NCBI GenBank assembly: GCA_040954595.2
Contig: CM082576.2
Span: forward strand, 4,774,001-4,838,000
Direction: 5' to 3'
DNA from: Balanoglossus misakiensis
Taxonomy: Eukaryota > Hemichordata
DNA: 64,000 nt
The position numbers and the translations under genes were made by a program. Every line of letters begins with the position of its first letter. The stretch's first letter is position 1. Below, piece after piece: positions 1-12,864 of the stretch. Under the pieces are notes generated by a model, which searched no databases, was not told where the DNA came from, and saw only the letters and a list, made by a program, of their open reading frames with translations.

Positions 1-1588
1 TGATTGACAGCGTAATACACCAAATTGAGCCTTCTTCCCATTCAGTATTTGTTCATCTTCCTTTCACTCACCAAAAGGTCAACTCCCAAGAAACCCCAAA
101 CCATCACTAAAGAGGGGAAAAACAACCATAACTTCAGATATTCACTCTACCTTCGGATCTCAATAACATATGTCAAATCTATTGACATCGACAAAGCTAA
201 GTCGTCAAACACAAACATCACAGGCTGCTGTTAGGTGACAAACAATGCGTTTTGGGTGTCAATCGAGTCGGCAAACATTTGATTTTATTGTTTTTAACCA
301 GTTTTAGTTATGGTGTCAATTACTAGGTGTCGATAATGACTGTCGGCATGTGAGTGCGTGAGCGTGAGTGCGTGTTCCGTGTCAGATTGTTTTCCATAGA
401 CGTAACATGCAAGTAATCAGTGGTCAAAGGTCACTGCGTCAGTCGATCTAGCTCATTAATATTCATGTCTATTGTGTTCAAAACATACCGCTGGAACAAA
501 TTTTCGCGCAAAAATTACCTCCGCGAAAGCAGCCAAAATAAATTCCACGCGAACAAAAAGTATTCCACAGTATGCCTTGCTGTCGCGGCCTTCAAGGGCC
601 TGAATAGATGATGTGATTTTCTTGGAAGTATATTACTGCATTCAGACAGCTTTGTACTTGTTCCCTCAGCGTCTTGAATGGTGCACATCAAACCTTTAGA
701 GTTTAATTGACTGATGATGTTGTATTCATACAGTTGAGTTTGATTTGAAAGTACAGCTGCAACATTTTTTTTAAAGAAGGGAAAATGCTAGAAAAAAACC
801 CTAAATTTACAACGGTACATTATTAGAATTTTGAACATAATTTGATATGTGTGATTCAATCGATCTAATCTTGTGTGGAATTTATCATCAAACTGAGGAG
901 ATGTCTTATAATGAAGTTCACAAATATGCTCATAATCTGCATATCTTAATACACATAAAAATTCAAAATCTTATCATCCATCTCAAAAATTCTGGTGCCA
1001 CTATTTGCACATGTTAACATGAGCTCCATTTGCACTTAAGGTGTCACTGTACGTGAAGCAATATCAATCATAGTACTCAGGTGAAGCCGAACTTCTTTAA
1101 AGATTGCTTTGTAAACCTAAACTGACATTCAACCATTCTCATTGCAGAGTTTTATGGATTTTCCCCATGAAATCTAATCTGTCTGCTCTGATCGCTCATC
1201 CACAGTTCTGTCAATACAGCCCCTGTTTGAAATTCCAGGCAGGCATGCAAGAACTTCTAAATGAAATCTCAAATAAAATAGTGACTATTTTTTCCGCCTT
1301 AAAGTTCGTGGTCCACAAGATGATTATTTTTGTCAGTCAAATTTGAACCAATATTTTGTAGATGATTGACAATGACATGCCATCCAAGTAATCAACTTCA
1401 CTGACCTGGTTGTTAAATGATATTTTTTCTCCTGCAAAGTTCTAGATTGAATTGTTGTAATGACGTCAGCAATTTGCATCTGATCAAGATCGAACACTGT
1501 AACCATTGCAAGATTCACAGAAGTTATACTTTCACCAAGATCCTCACAACGTTCTCTGATAATTTTTTTTTGTTTCAAATTATTCCAG
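1..1588. other. Noncoding or intronic sequence upstream of a terminal exon
   Basis: No coding exon can be supported in this stretch. It is AT-rich and is probably the last intron of the plus-strand gene whose terminal exon starts at 1589. It ends in a good 3' splice signal, a T-rich tract from about 1563 followed by CAG ending at 1588. A second acceptor-like site ends at 1146. The frame open after it (about 1147-1346) has no convincing donor, so I do not call it an exon. Confidence 0.5.
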
Positions 1589-1862
1589 ATCAGAAACTAT
1601 CCACAACATCCACGGATTTCATCAAGCCGGAATTAATGACAGGCAGGAAATCATTGCCGGCTCTGTAACCCCCCAGTGTTATTACAAGCACGAAGCGGAT
1701 CTCAGCCGATTGGTTGATGGGTCGATGTGTCTGTACGCCACCAATTTACAATCCATGTGTGACATCATCAGCGACCAATTTTGCACCCTGCAGAGTTTTT
1801 CCAAGGGAATAACAACTTCCTCAAGTTTTGCATCCTGCAGTGATTTTTGTTGCAAATCATGA
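1589..1862 (+). CDS. Terminal coding exon of an unidentified gene (about 90 residues)
   Basis: A 3' splice site (polypyrimidine tract then CAG ending at 1588) opens directly into a frame of 90 codons with no stop, read from 1590 and ending in TGA at 1860-1862. The frame has no methionine near its beginning, so a methionine-based ORF search misses it. The peptide has several cysteines (Gln-Cys-Tyr-Tyr, Ser-Met-Cys, Gln-Phe-Cys-Thr) and ends in a Cys-rich tail, CSDFCCKS. Exon phase is 1, so two bases of the first codon come from an upstream exon probably outside the window. I do not recognise the family. Splice signal, open frame and downstream poly(A) signals agree, but an open frame of this length could occasionally arise by chance. 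A shorter frame ending at 1668 overlaps it and starts inside the putative intron. Confidence 0.55.
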
Positions 1863-2565
1863 TATAGCGTGATGGCACAATTATAAGTGTCATCAAATTA
1901 AATAAATTTATTTTCTGCATGTGGAATGTGGTTTTTCTTCCCCCACTGGTTACTTTTTGAATGCGGTGTTGTGCCTGTCACAGCTTTCATCCAAGTTCCT
2001 CACCCAGCATAGTCTCAAACTTCCCAATGATGAGTAACATTATGTAATTGTGAAATGCCCTGAAAGGGACAAAATGATACTTTATGCACAGATGTAAATA
2101 CCAAAACAGTACTTAATAGTCAAAAAAGTCAGTTTCATCTGAAAAATGGGTACTTTTACGGTGCTGTAAATGAGTCCGTGCAAAATTGTTGTGGATTTCT
2201 TCACCGACTGTAATATGAGGATACTTACATTTTGTGAACAGAGAGGATGTATTATAGTGTCAAACCTGATATTACAGACACATCTCTAATCTGGACAGAC
2301 CTTTTTTGAAGATGAAAACTACAACTTGAATAGGTATGGTATGTTAAAATGCATTTTCATTTTAACTTCCTCCCCATCTTTTATACGGTAATAATTATTC
2401 AAGTTTGCCTCACACTGATATCCTGTTTTTTTTCCCACATAAATGTCACAGTTACTTTTTACTTTTTGTGTTGTTTATATTGTACAGAACTGAATGCCTT
2501 TGTGATACTGTTTAGCTGTATTTAATGTACATGAAAGTTTAATAAAGCATGGATTTTTTTTAAAA
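1863..2565 (+). other. Putative 3' UTR with two poly(A) signals
   Basis: Sequence after the TGA at 1860-1862 contains AATAAA at 1901-1906, followed by T/G-rich sequence, and another AATAAA at 2541-2546, followed by a T-rich run. This suggests alternative proximal and distal polyadenylation giving 3' UTRs of about 60 and 700 bases. No open frame of note lies inside. The assignment depends on the upstream exon being real. Confidence 0.45.
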
Positions 2566-5500
2566 CCATTGACTCTTTTTTTAAAGACTCTCCACTGGTT
2601 TGTGATTGTATTCACTAGATACTAATTAAAGCATTTAAAGTTTCATTCCAATTCTTGGCATGTTTGGCTAATACACCACAGAAAGATAAACAGTCAAAGC
2701 TATATTGATTTTGCCATATTTCTTTTTTCCCTCTCTCTTGTGGCTTCAAGATAGCATCCACAATGACTGGGTACACACAATTGAGGCATTTCAAGTAATG
2801 GTGTCATTGCAATTCAAATCTTTCAATCCATGCAGGTATCAAGCAAAAATTTGTTAGACTTGCAACAATAACTGTTTGTTTTCAACTGAGACAGACAACA
2901 ATTTATACAATTACTTTCTTGTTTCTTATCATAATCAGTGGTCAGTATACATTCCTAATCTGTGCAGCTCAATCCTTTTTCTTTGTAAATTTGGGTAGAT
3001 TTTCCATCAGTTTCTTTACCACAAACAATCCAAACAACCCCACCTGCTTCTTGGAAACGCATTAAAAATATCTGCAAACCATTTTCACAAATAAAGAAAT
3101 ACCAGTAAAGTGGAATTGCTGGCAGTCTGCAACATGAAAATTGCCTCTCCGTTGTTTTGATGAAATTGCAGAAATGGATATGTCCTCTGGGAGAATACTA
3201 ATTCTGCCTGAGATGGTTTCATCATCCCAGCAGTCAACAATAATGATTTTCAGAGAATACATATCCTCCACTGAATGTAATAAAATATCACCATTGCTAA
3301 CAACTCGACTGGAGAGATTTAGAGCCCGAGTCTTTGTGTAGTCACCAGGCATTCGAAGTCTGGAAGAGGGAAAAATGTTACCAGCTCTAATTTTTGTTTC
3401 AGGTGAAGGAGAATTCGAGGTCATATAAGGAGTTCTTTTAGTTAACCATCACAACAGGGTGAACATAGCCCACATATATGAACAGCTCATTATCCGTAAG
3501 AGAGAACGACCGAACACCCAATGGTGACTATATATGGAATTCTACCTCAGAGGCAAAAAAACTCTGGTTGTTGTGGCAACATCGGTATCAGGAAAAATGT
3601 CACATCGCCTCAGTGTTTCTCTTTTCCACACGGATGAATTCAACGATACGGGAATATTCACCAGTGGAAACTGCCACGTACTGGGAGATTATGACTGAAG
3701 CGATATGTACACTGATCTCAGCTCAATTCACCCAACGATGTCGAAATAAATCTCAAATCTCTGAGCTCATCACTGCTGATATAATAGGTCAGCTTTTCCC
3801 CTTTTAATTGGCCTCTTATATCCCTCGCACACTGGCACGGTGATCCATCTTTTCAACTCATTGCACTCAAAATCCCGAGTAAGTTAACAAAATCCACTGA
3901 ACCCTGGAACCCAATTATGACTTCAATATCCAAAATAAATAGAACTTAATAAACTATTAGACGGCATGGGGTCTACTTGCCCAGTACAATTTATGGGAGA
4001 GTTATTGATGAATACAACGGACACGTTTTTATTAAACTCTTCTGTGAGCTAAGTGACATAAATATTAAATTTTTTCGCAGTTTTATCACATCAAATTTTA
4101 TTCTGCAAAAAACTTGGACAGATGTAATGATACAACAACATTTATGTAGGAATACTTAATAAATATAATAATCATTTTTAAAAATCTATCTGAAATATAA
4201 AAACATGATAAAGTCTTAAAGAGTTCGCAAACACAATTTACAGATCAGAAAAACAACATATTCTTGTCAAGGTATGCACAGTGTGAAAAAAATGGGAGCA
4301 GAATCCTGTGAGGCAAAATATGCAAAAAATATGGGTTCAGGTACAATTTATGATGTAATGTGGATGTGAAGTATATATTTTGTCTGTTGTGGTTTTTTTA
4401 CAAATGTAAAAGCAAACATTCATCTGCTTGGCCATGTTTTATCACCTCAAATCTACATTTTCGATGCACAAAGTCTTGATGATATTGCCACATGTTACTA
4501 CATGATTAGCATGTTAGCTGAAGGGGCGAAAAACTTGACCCCATACTGCTAGTGGAAATGAAGAAACACGGCCCGGGTGTTATAATAATGCTGTTACAGG
4601 CAATGAAGACAAAATGTCCTCGTTTCAGTACAGTTCATGATGATGGTGGTGGTGTTGATGATGATGATGATGGTGACAGGTGGTTGTGATGATCTATCCT
4701 CTCAACTCGGGGCAATCTAGTCATCAATAGAAGCATTTGATTGACCCAAGGGAATTTAAGTTTACCAATAGAAACTCTGCAATTGATATTAAATTGAAAG
4801 TATGTATGTCCTTTTAAAAAACCCTGATCACTGTGACAATCACCTAGTTGCAATAAAGCCACACCCACATCAACATCTTCTGGTCTGTTTATCTGTAGGG
4901 TAGTAATTAGCTACTAATGGTAAAAATTTCTGCCTCGGACGCCAGATGAAACAAATCTTAGTCACTTCAGCAAACAAATGAGAGTCTTTCATCAGACTGA
5001 AAGAAACCTTTGAAATAATACAGCCTTTATTTGTCAAGGGAGAAAGGGAGATACAAAAGAGCAATGGACTCTTGCTATTTATTACATCTGGAACTCAATC
5101 AGAAGTTAATGGGCTTTGGATGCGGAAAAAATTACTTTCCTGGCTTTGATTAGAACTGGTGTGTTGACACAGTGATTGATGGTATGACTAGGGACATTTG
5201 TGTATTGAGACTGCATGAGTATATAAAGTTTGAAACAGAGCAATCTAATGAAAATGACACGACTTGATGTATCAGACATAGAGAATTGAATATGGTCTGC
5301 TGTACAAAGTATGTGTAAACTGGCTGCCTGTATCTTTCTGGATACACTTTCTGTAAATTGACACATAATACACTGAGACTCTCTGTCTCGACAGCAAATA
5401 CTTGGGTTATGCTCCTGGGTTGTAAATGCACTAATATAGAAAACTGACATATAGATTTATCCAATAAATTGTGATATTTCCAAATCTTACAAATCTAGAG

Positions 5501-6718
5501 GTGGGAGAGGGGGGTGAGAGTCAAAGTTACTGGAAATTGGGGGTGAGAGGATAGAGTATTGAACTGGTGTGATTTGAAAAGATTTCTAGACTGAATATGG
5601 ACACACTGACATATACCGGTATTACACTTTAAATGGGAATGTCATGTCACGACAATGGCAAATCCCTGTTGCAGCACAGAAATGTTTGCGAAACAGGAAA
5701 TAGCCGAGTTACAATCTCTTTCATGTCAGCAACAACAAAAAAAGCATCAACTGCAAATTGAGTGGGAAGATCAACACTTCAGCAAGCGTGGACGGCCGAG
5801 CGACAACATTAAAACAGGATGTCTGTATCCGAGCGATCCCTATCACCTGCGTATATAACCTCTCTTTTTTTTGGTCACTTGTTGGGTTTTAGTACTGCTC
5901 TCCGGAGAGTGCTAGATGTCAAATTAACCCACATAAACCATCAATATATCGATGCAACCACGAGTAAACACACAGCCAAAGTCAAACCCAGGGGAGAAAT
6001 TTACCCAGCTGATATACCTGAGACAGCACTCAATCTGGTTGCACTGATAACCACATCTTAATATCCCCTCTTTTTTTTACAACAAACTTTGATTAAGAAT
6101 CTCTCCGGAATCCCGTAGAGAGGCTGGGCGGAGATTAGAAAATAACACAAACAGAATACATAGGCGTATAAAAAATTCGACTTCAGCCAAGCATTTGTAT
6201 AAAGAATTGATATAAAAGAACAATCATTTTGGGGTTTAATTTGCTTGTACAAGATGATGTACAGGTTTAGGTGTGAAAATTTAAGGTTTTCCATCACGGT
6301 AAATATTTTTATCTATATGGCATGATATGCTGGCAACTTGTCATAAATTACACAATTTTAATACGAGCCACATCTGACTGATAAAAAATGTTTAAATACT
6401 AAAATGTATCTTCTCTTTAAAAAAATTGCACTGCGTGCCTTTTCATTGGTTTAGGTAAGATTATGCTTTTCTTTGAAAATGGACATGCATTTTAAAATGT
6501 TTTCATTGTTTGCCATCTTAAAGCTTATGGAGTCTTTCTGAACAAGGCAAAAAGCATTAAAAGCTATAATTGTAATCTTATTTTAGCAAGGCAATTATTT
6601 TCCAAATTTGGTGCGGATAGAAGGCCATCATGATTTTTACAATACTAGACAGTGCTTTACATTAATAATTTCAAAATTTGCAGAAGGACTCTTGAAGGAG
6701 GGACTATAAGGGCACAGT
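2566..6718. other. Intergenic sequence, probably including the distal Dispatched 3' UTR
   Basis: No gene can be supported. On the minus strand, ATTAAA-type poly(A) signals at 6362-6357 and 6239-6234 could end the Dispatched transcript, whose stop codon is at 6917-6915. A minus-strand frame at 3424-3062 is open for 120 codons but has no recognisable domain. A GAT/GGT trinucleotide repeat lies at about 4638-4676. Confidence 0.4.
4638..4676. repeat. Imperfect GAT/GGT trinucleotide repeat
   Basis: Short run of GAT units interrupted by GGT units. It is a simple-sequence repeat with no other signal. Confidence 0.8.
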
Positions 6719-6811
6719 TTAACCCTTTCACCCCCAGTTCCCTCTACAGAGGTCCAACTTTACCATAGAAAACAACAGTTTTGGAACAAACCATGGTGGT
6801 GAAAGGGTTAA
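6719..6811. mobile_element. TTAA-flanked MITE-like inverted repeat element (85 bp)
   Basis: TTAA at 6719-6722 and at 6808-6811 bracket an 85 bp segment whose ends are inverted copies, CCCTTTCACC(C/A)CCA, 13 of 14 matching. TTAA duplication and CCC-type ends are known for piggyBac elements, and TTAA duplication also for Kolobok elements, so a short non-autonomous derivative is the simplest reading. The arms continue outward for a few bases (CACAGT against CACAGC), so true ends may lie just outside the TTAA. It sits about 100 bases beyond the Dispatched stop codon, probably in its 3' UTR, where the transcript could form a hairpin. There is no coding capacity. Confidence 0.6.
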
Positions 6812-6914
6812 GCTGTGACACCCACTGATGATTAAGCATTAAAGCTAAACAAACTCATACTTGGGGTGGGTAAATTTATGACTTGTATTTTCAAGGTGTG
6901 TTTTACATTATACT

Positions 6915-9841
6915 TTATAGGCTGTCTCGTTTTATCCATATGTCTGGGATGTCCGGTGAACTGTTTGGTAAGACCACCGGCTCCGTGTTTTGGAGACCTG
7001 ACATTGTGTTTGATACCGTCCTCGTTATGAAGGAATTACCCTGGAGAAAGACTTCGGCAAAGCTCAAATTATTGGGTTGTATGAGGTGGAATTCTTGAAG
7101 TATTTTAGAGCCTCCGTTGACGTGTAATAGAGGCTTTGGGTGGCTGGAGTCTTTTGCTGGGAAAATCGGGTGCAGGATGGTTGCCGTGGTAACCACGGTT
7201 TCATCAGTGGTCAGCGGCTGCAACTCGTGCGTTTCCATCGGGTTGGACGAGTTGCAGTTGTTGCTGTTCATCATGGCGTCGTCGAACTTGTCCGTCTTCC
7301 TGCTGCGGCGGTGGCAGCAGCAGAGGGTCTTCTTCACCGACTGGCCGTTGCTGCTGCAGCACTTCTTGGGCAGCGGCACTTGCCCGCAGTTGCCCTGGGG
7401 TCCCAAGATGCGGCACAGCGACTGGAAGTAGAAGGTGGAGTAGAACCAGCTGATGGCCATCACCAGCATCAGGAAGGTGCCCAGCTGGTTGTAGGACAGC
7501 ACCGTGGACGGCATCATCAGGGCGCCGGCCGTGAACGTGGTCACGGCGGCCATCATGATGGCCGAACCCATGCGGGACAGCGAGTAGACCACGCGCGACT
7601 CCCGGTCCGTCTCCGGCGACACCTTGTAGGCGATCCCGTAGTGTATGGTGAAGTCGATGGAGAGACCCACCGCCACGGAAATGGTGATCGACTCCAGGAT
7701 GTTCAACTCCCAGCCGAGTAGCACCAGCGACGCCACCGTCACCAGAATCGTGCCGAAAATGCTCAGCATGGCGAAGAAGCTGATGGGAATGTTGCGGGTC
7801 GTTATCAGCATGACGGCAAACGCAATGCTGACAGACACCAGCAGCGCCATGAGCGTGCCGGTGGAAATGCTGTCCTGTAAATCAAAGTATTCTAGGTAAC
7901 TCACAAACCAGCCGCTCTGCAGTCCCTGAGGCGCCGTCCTCATCTCCTGCGAAACCCAATCGTTGACAGTCGTCCAGAATTCGTTTATTTTGCCGTACGC
8001 AAAGGAGTACGGGTATGTGCTGTCAAACTCAACGATGACCGACCGGATGGTGTCGTTACTGATATCGAACCTTGGTCCCGGGGAGTGTGCTCCAAAGCTG
8101 ACAAACGGCATGCTGTGAAGTTCCATAACTGCGACTTTCAAGCAGTAGTTGAAAATGTGTTCCTCGTACGGAAAGGTGGCATCTTGACAACACGGATCTC
8201 CGTATAATTCACACGACCGAGTCGACATCCACGTCTTTAAGGTCTCTATAAAACAGTCTTTATAACTGAACCCTGCCACTGATCTGTAAAAAGTCTGATT
8301 TTTCATCTTCTGGCAAAAATTCAACAGCCACTCTTGCGATTCTGGCCTGGACACGCTGAACCCCGGTAAAAGCTCTAGGCCACCTCGGTCGTCTGGATTC
8401 AAGTGACTCCCCTTGTCGATGGCCTTCACTCCAAACACAACCGTGATGGGCATGTTGTAGTATGAATTACTTTTCTTCTTTTCAAACCAGAACCTGTCCA
8501 TGTACTCTAGTGTGTAACGCTCCAACAAATGCGACGATGTAAATACTTGGAATTCAGCTGAGGTCGGCAGGCGGAGCTTGGGTACAAAATATACAATTAC
8601 GAAACCTCCGATCGCCAGCGCTGATAACAAAACCAACCAAAGAAAGCGCAACTTGATGACTACGCATGGAAGCAGTTTATCAAAAAATATCCTGGAAGAT
8701 TCTGAAAAGATAAAATGTACTTTGTGAAGACAGGAGAAATATTTGCCCGTGGCGTACTTTTTCTTCTTTTGGCAAGCGCACAGTGATATGAAGAGTTTGT
8801 CGTGCAGAGATACAACCGCCGGCAGCCAGGTGACGGTCAGAAGGAAATTACACAAGACCGCGGTGCCGGCGTAGATTCCAAAACAGGAGACGGCCGTGAT
8901 GGGACTGACGATGTTGGCGTAGAAAGCGGCGGCTGTCGTGAAACTCGTGACGAACATCGTGACGGCGCTGTGCTGGAAGGATTCCTCCACTATGCTTTGG
9001 TGGTCCGCCTGAGGTCGGTCTTCTTTTGTGTGTCGCCAAATGTCGCAGAAGACGAAGGCGTCGTCAGCACCGATCCCGATGAGGATCACCACGGTGCAGA
9101 GGTTCATGAAGGGGAAAAAGGAAATCTGGAATATGGCAGTGTAAATGAAATAGGCAAGTAGGAGCGAGAAAATCATCGATAAGAGAGTCATCGCGGTTAT
9201 GAACAAGGAACCGATGTATATCCACATTATTAGGAAGATGATACTGGCGGCGATGACGAGAAAGACTGTGTCGTTTTTCAAGTAATCGGTAAATAAGTCA
9301 TATTTGATGCCAAAGTAGGCTGCTGTTATCTGCGTCACGCCGTCGCTTTTCGCTTTGGTGTCGTGGAAGTTTTCGTTGTAGACGTCCATCATGTGCAGGC
9401 CGGCGTGAAACGGCAGAAACGTCATGGCAGCCAGCAACTTGTCGCTGCCCGGCCGCTCGGGGTCCAAGAACTCGACGCTGCTCAGGTAGTGCAGAACGTT
9501 GTAGACCCCGTTGTGGCGCGTGCACACGTCCGGGATGAAGCAGTGGTTCTCCGACTGGGTCCAGCAGTTGCCGTGCAAGGTTCCATTGAGGTAGAATCCG
9601 TGGCAGTGTTTGATGATGCGGAGGGCCCTCTTAACGTCCCCGTCGTCGATTGCCTCACACGTCTTGTTGTTCATCGAGGCCACGTAGTTGCCCAAGGACC
9701 AGCTCAGGCACGGCGTCTGCAACGATCGGTGAGAGCGTATCAGCCGCTCCTCCATCTGGCACATCGACTTCATTCTGGCCGCGTTGAACAGATTGCCGCC
9801 CTTCCGCGCCGCTTCGAACACGAGTCTTGCATCGGAACTTC
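6915..9841 (-). CDS. DISP1-like: Dispatched homolog, coding exon 4 of 4 (residues 179-1153)
   Basis: Main exon of a Dispatched protein, the RND-type transporter that releases cholesterol-modified Hedgehog from producing cells. Start is the acceptor at 9843-9842 (TGCCTCCAG), and stop is TAA at 6917-6915. In the spliced protein, the rest of extracellular loop 1 runs to about residue 370. A five-TM sterol-sensing domain follows (about 371-530), with the GIGADDAF motif giving Asp438 and Asp439 in TM4. Then come a cytoplasmic KKKK stretch, TM7 (about 576-597) and large loop 2 (about 598-838). A second TM block (from 839) carries GLSIDFTIHYG with Asp908 in TM10. These three aspartates correspond to those that coordinate Na+ in studied Dispatched proteins. 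The tail includes LGPQGNCGQVPLPKK, typical of the DISP1/2 group, and is shorter than in vertebrate DISP1. The frame is intact. Third-codon GC is uneven, which creates long antisense frames that are not genes. Confidence 0.95.
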
Positions 9842-12800
9842 CTGGAGGCAAACAAACAGAGAGCACACAATTTCATTGGCAATAAATAATCAGCTAACCC
9901 AGAATTCGATTTAGCAATTAGATTAGAGAAACTCTCACTGCATGCACGTATTAACTTACCACCTCAAGACATTGTGTATACCAGTATAAGCACTGGATTG
10001 TAAGATTTCCCATGCTCTAAACGCCTCAAGTGGATTGAGAGCGACATGGGAGTTAAGAGTACATCATTTGTGTTTAACCGTATTTTATGCTTTCAGTTTA
10101 GCCCAATTTTATCGGGGCTCCAGATAAGTAAATTGAAAGTAAGATTCATCAGTCAGTGAATTCTATGGCACAAAATTCACTGACAATTAATGTGAGATTT
10201 GGCTTAAATTTCCCCATGTAGCAGCTGAGGTATTAAATATACAATAACATGCACAAATTCTGCAACACGAAAATAGATTGAATACACCCCATTCATTTGG
10301 AAATTGTCTGGTAAAGTCACTTTTTTTCACACCACAACTAGCTGTCATCTCAAACTAAAAATTTCACCTGAGCAAGTTCACGCCAATAGATCGACACTCA
10401 ACAAAACACACAGAAGAAGAAATCAATTGATAGAGCTGATCCACAATCTTGTTACTGACCCTCCAAGCCTCGACCCTGACAGTGATTGATGCGCAGATGT
10501 TATTTGCTTCACCTGTCTGTAGATGTTACCATTACTGGTATTCCCCTTAAGAGTTAATAATCTAATTCTCTCCAATAACACTGCGGAGTTTTAGATTAGT
10601 AATCTGAGGTGTGCTTAATTTATAGTCAGCTGTAGTACTGAATACTCAATTACACCTCTGCCTGCTCATGCCATCGTGTCAATTTCTAATTTCCTCAGTT
10701 CATCCAAAACCTCTGCTCGTTGTGAACTCATTTGACCAAAACAAATATTGTTTTCAGTAGCTACCCAGTTTCAATATCCATCATTCGTTCATTTGTTCGT
10801 CAATTTGTTTTTATAGACTTTTGCGCTATGTAACAGGTTAATAAACTTTCAAAGTAGATTCATTCATAAATGAATTAAAGGGCACAATGATTTTCTCTTT
10901 TAATAGTTTAAGGAACAGGTTTTGTAAAGAAGTTAGTCTGAGCATTGTAAGATGACTATATACTAAAAAAACACCACTGTCCACAAACACGAGTCCTTAA
11001 TACTTGTGACCTTTTTCTCAACCTTTTTCCACTATTCAAGTACTTATAAGTATACACGTGAAAAGGAGGTAAAATTCACTCATAGATGAGGAAACATGAA
11101 CTACTATCAAGTAAGAAACAAATCGACAAACTAGATTGGAAGTACAACTCTGATTTAACTGACATTTATTGGCAAAGGGTTGAGTTCGCGGAGGAAAGGT
11201 GACGACTTATAAAGCTGGAAATGTAGTATTAATCCCAACATGCTGGATCAATGTGAGAATGTAAAAATATAGGTGAACTCAGGGTACTTTGAGAAGAAAT
11301 ATGTTACATGGAAACAGTATGTGTCATGCAACTGACACTAGATTACATATTTTTCAAACAAAGCTGGTGCAAATCTAAAATACTTCCCTTGATATCAATG
11401 CAACATTCTGTCACAAGACAAATTTTCAATGTGTCAGTATTTAGAATAGACTGCACATGACTGCATCATTAGTCATTTAGTACTGTAATATATATGACTG
11501 ATTATGATACTGACACGTGAAGTTATGTACTGATTTTTGTGACAACATTTAGGACATGGATTTTGTCATGGTTTGGTATTGAGCTTCAAGTTCAGCACTC
11601 GAAATAACCATGCAGGTTGGTGCATGCAACCATCTGCCATGTATGCTTGTGGTCGCTGACCATATAATTTCAAAACTCGGAACAACTTGTTTTTATACAA
11701 AGGCAGGTCAACCAGTCGCCCAGTGACTGAATAGTGTACGTTTCAATTTAACTGACAGGTATTTGTACAAGAGCCAACTTCTGCCACTGACATCCAACTA
11801 TTTTATCATTCGCAATGCGCATGTTGGTGAAAATATTGCAGCCTGGATATGGGCTCGAAGCTGAGTCTCCTTGCATCAGATGAATTGCTTGGCAGATCGA
11901 TCCCTACAAGTTTGAAAAAAACAACCACCTGCTCCTCCAGACATGTCAATCCAATATTGAAGTAGTAAAAACGAAACATGTCAGAGTCAATTGACCTTCA
12001 ATATAACATTGTTTTTACACATTTCTCTCACGAAGCAGGGTCATAAAGGGATATTGAAATACATCAAAGATAGACATAACACTATTGATCTTTCCATTCA
12101 ATTGGATGGCAGACAAAGTACTTTTTGGATCAAGATCTGATAAAATATGTTGTGTACAAAGTTGACTCATTCAGCCTCACGCGGTTTACTGCATACCATT
12201 CGAAAAACCGTGAAGTTAAACCCATGCACAGACTAACACGTACAATCACCTAATAACACCACATCCCTGTGGAACATTTGAAAGCCAGCAAATGTTTTTC
12301 TATGTGTTTATCAAACAGGAATCCTTGCAGTACCGTGACTAAAAGGTTTTTTACAGTTTATTTTGTCATGTCACGCCAACATTTAACACACTCTATTTGT
12401 TTGATTACGGTCCACACAACCAGGCATATATGTGGGTCCAATGCAGTCAAAACCTGCTACAATGATAACGTGCATTATCACTTACTAAAACCGACTTCAA
12501 AAGTCACCGAACGTGAATTACTGAATGCATGCTGTGTGCAGGATATCAGCTGTTACTGGAGTCCATCAATTTGATCAAATCCAGCCGCGAGACACCCCAG
12601 TGAAAGTTGTCGAATGTATTTATCTATATATATACATCATGTAATGGACAAATAACAAGGAAACCTCAGAAATGTGTAGCGTTTTGTTTGATCAGGTCTT
12701 ATCTCAAACAACTACCACAAACTGTGACCAGAATGACTATATCCCTCCCGTGGCATGATGGTGGGAAAGGTCTTTCAAATTAGGCTAATCCCTGCTTCTT

Positions 12801-12864
12801 TAGTATATCTGGAAGAGAAATTTCACAATTGTTACCATAGGAAACTCCAGTGAAAAATACTCAC
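9842..12864 (-). other. Dispatched intron 3
   Basis: GT-AG intron of 3,023 bases. The donor is GTGAGT at 12864-12859 and the acceptor is CAG ending at 9842. The phase is 1: AAC CCA A joins GA AGT, giving Arg179. No repeat or coding unit was recognised inside it. Confidence 0.85.

Noticed and set aside
1147-1346. Possible internal exon after an acceptor at 1146
   Set aside because: The frame is open but no acceptable donor follows before the stop, and no family resemblance was seen.
3062-3424. 120-codon minus-strand frame
   Set aside because: It looks somewhat protein-like after an acceptor-like CCTCTTCCAG, but there is no domain, donor or homology signal I can name, so it is not called.
7140-7721. 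193-codon open frame on the plus strand inside the Dispatched exon
   Set aside because: It is antisense to the GC-rich Dispatched coding sequence and has the His/Gly/Val/Arg-rich composition typical of a shadow frame. The same applies to 8802-9161 and 9363-9914.
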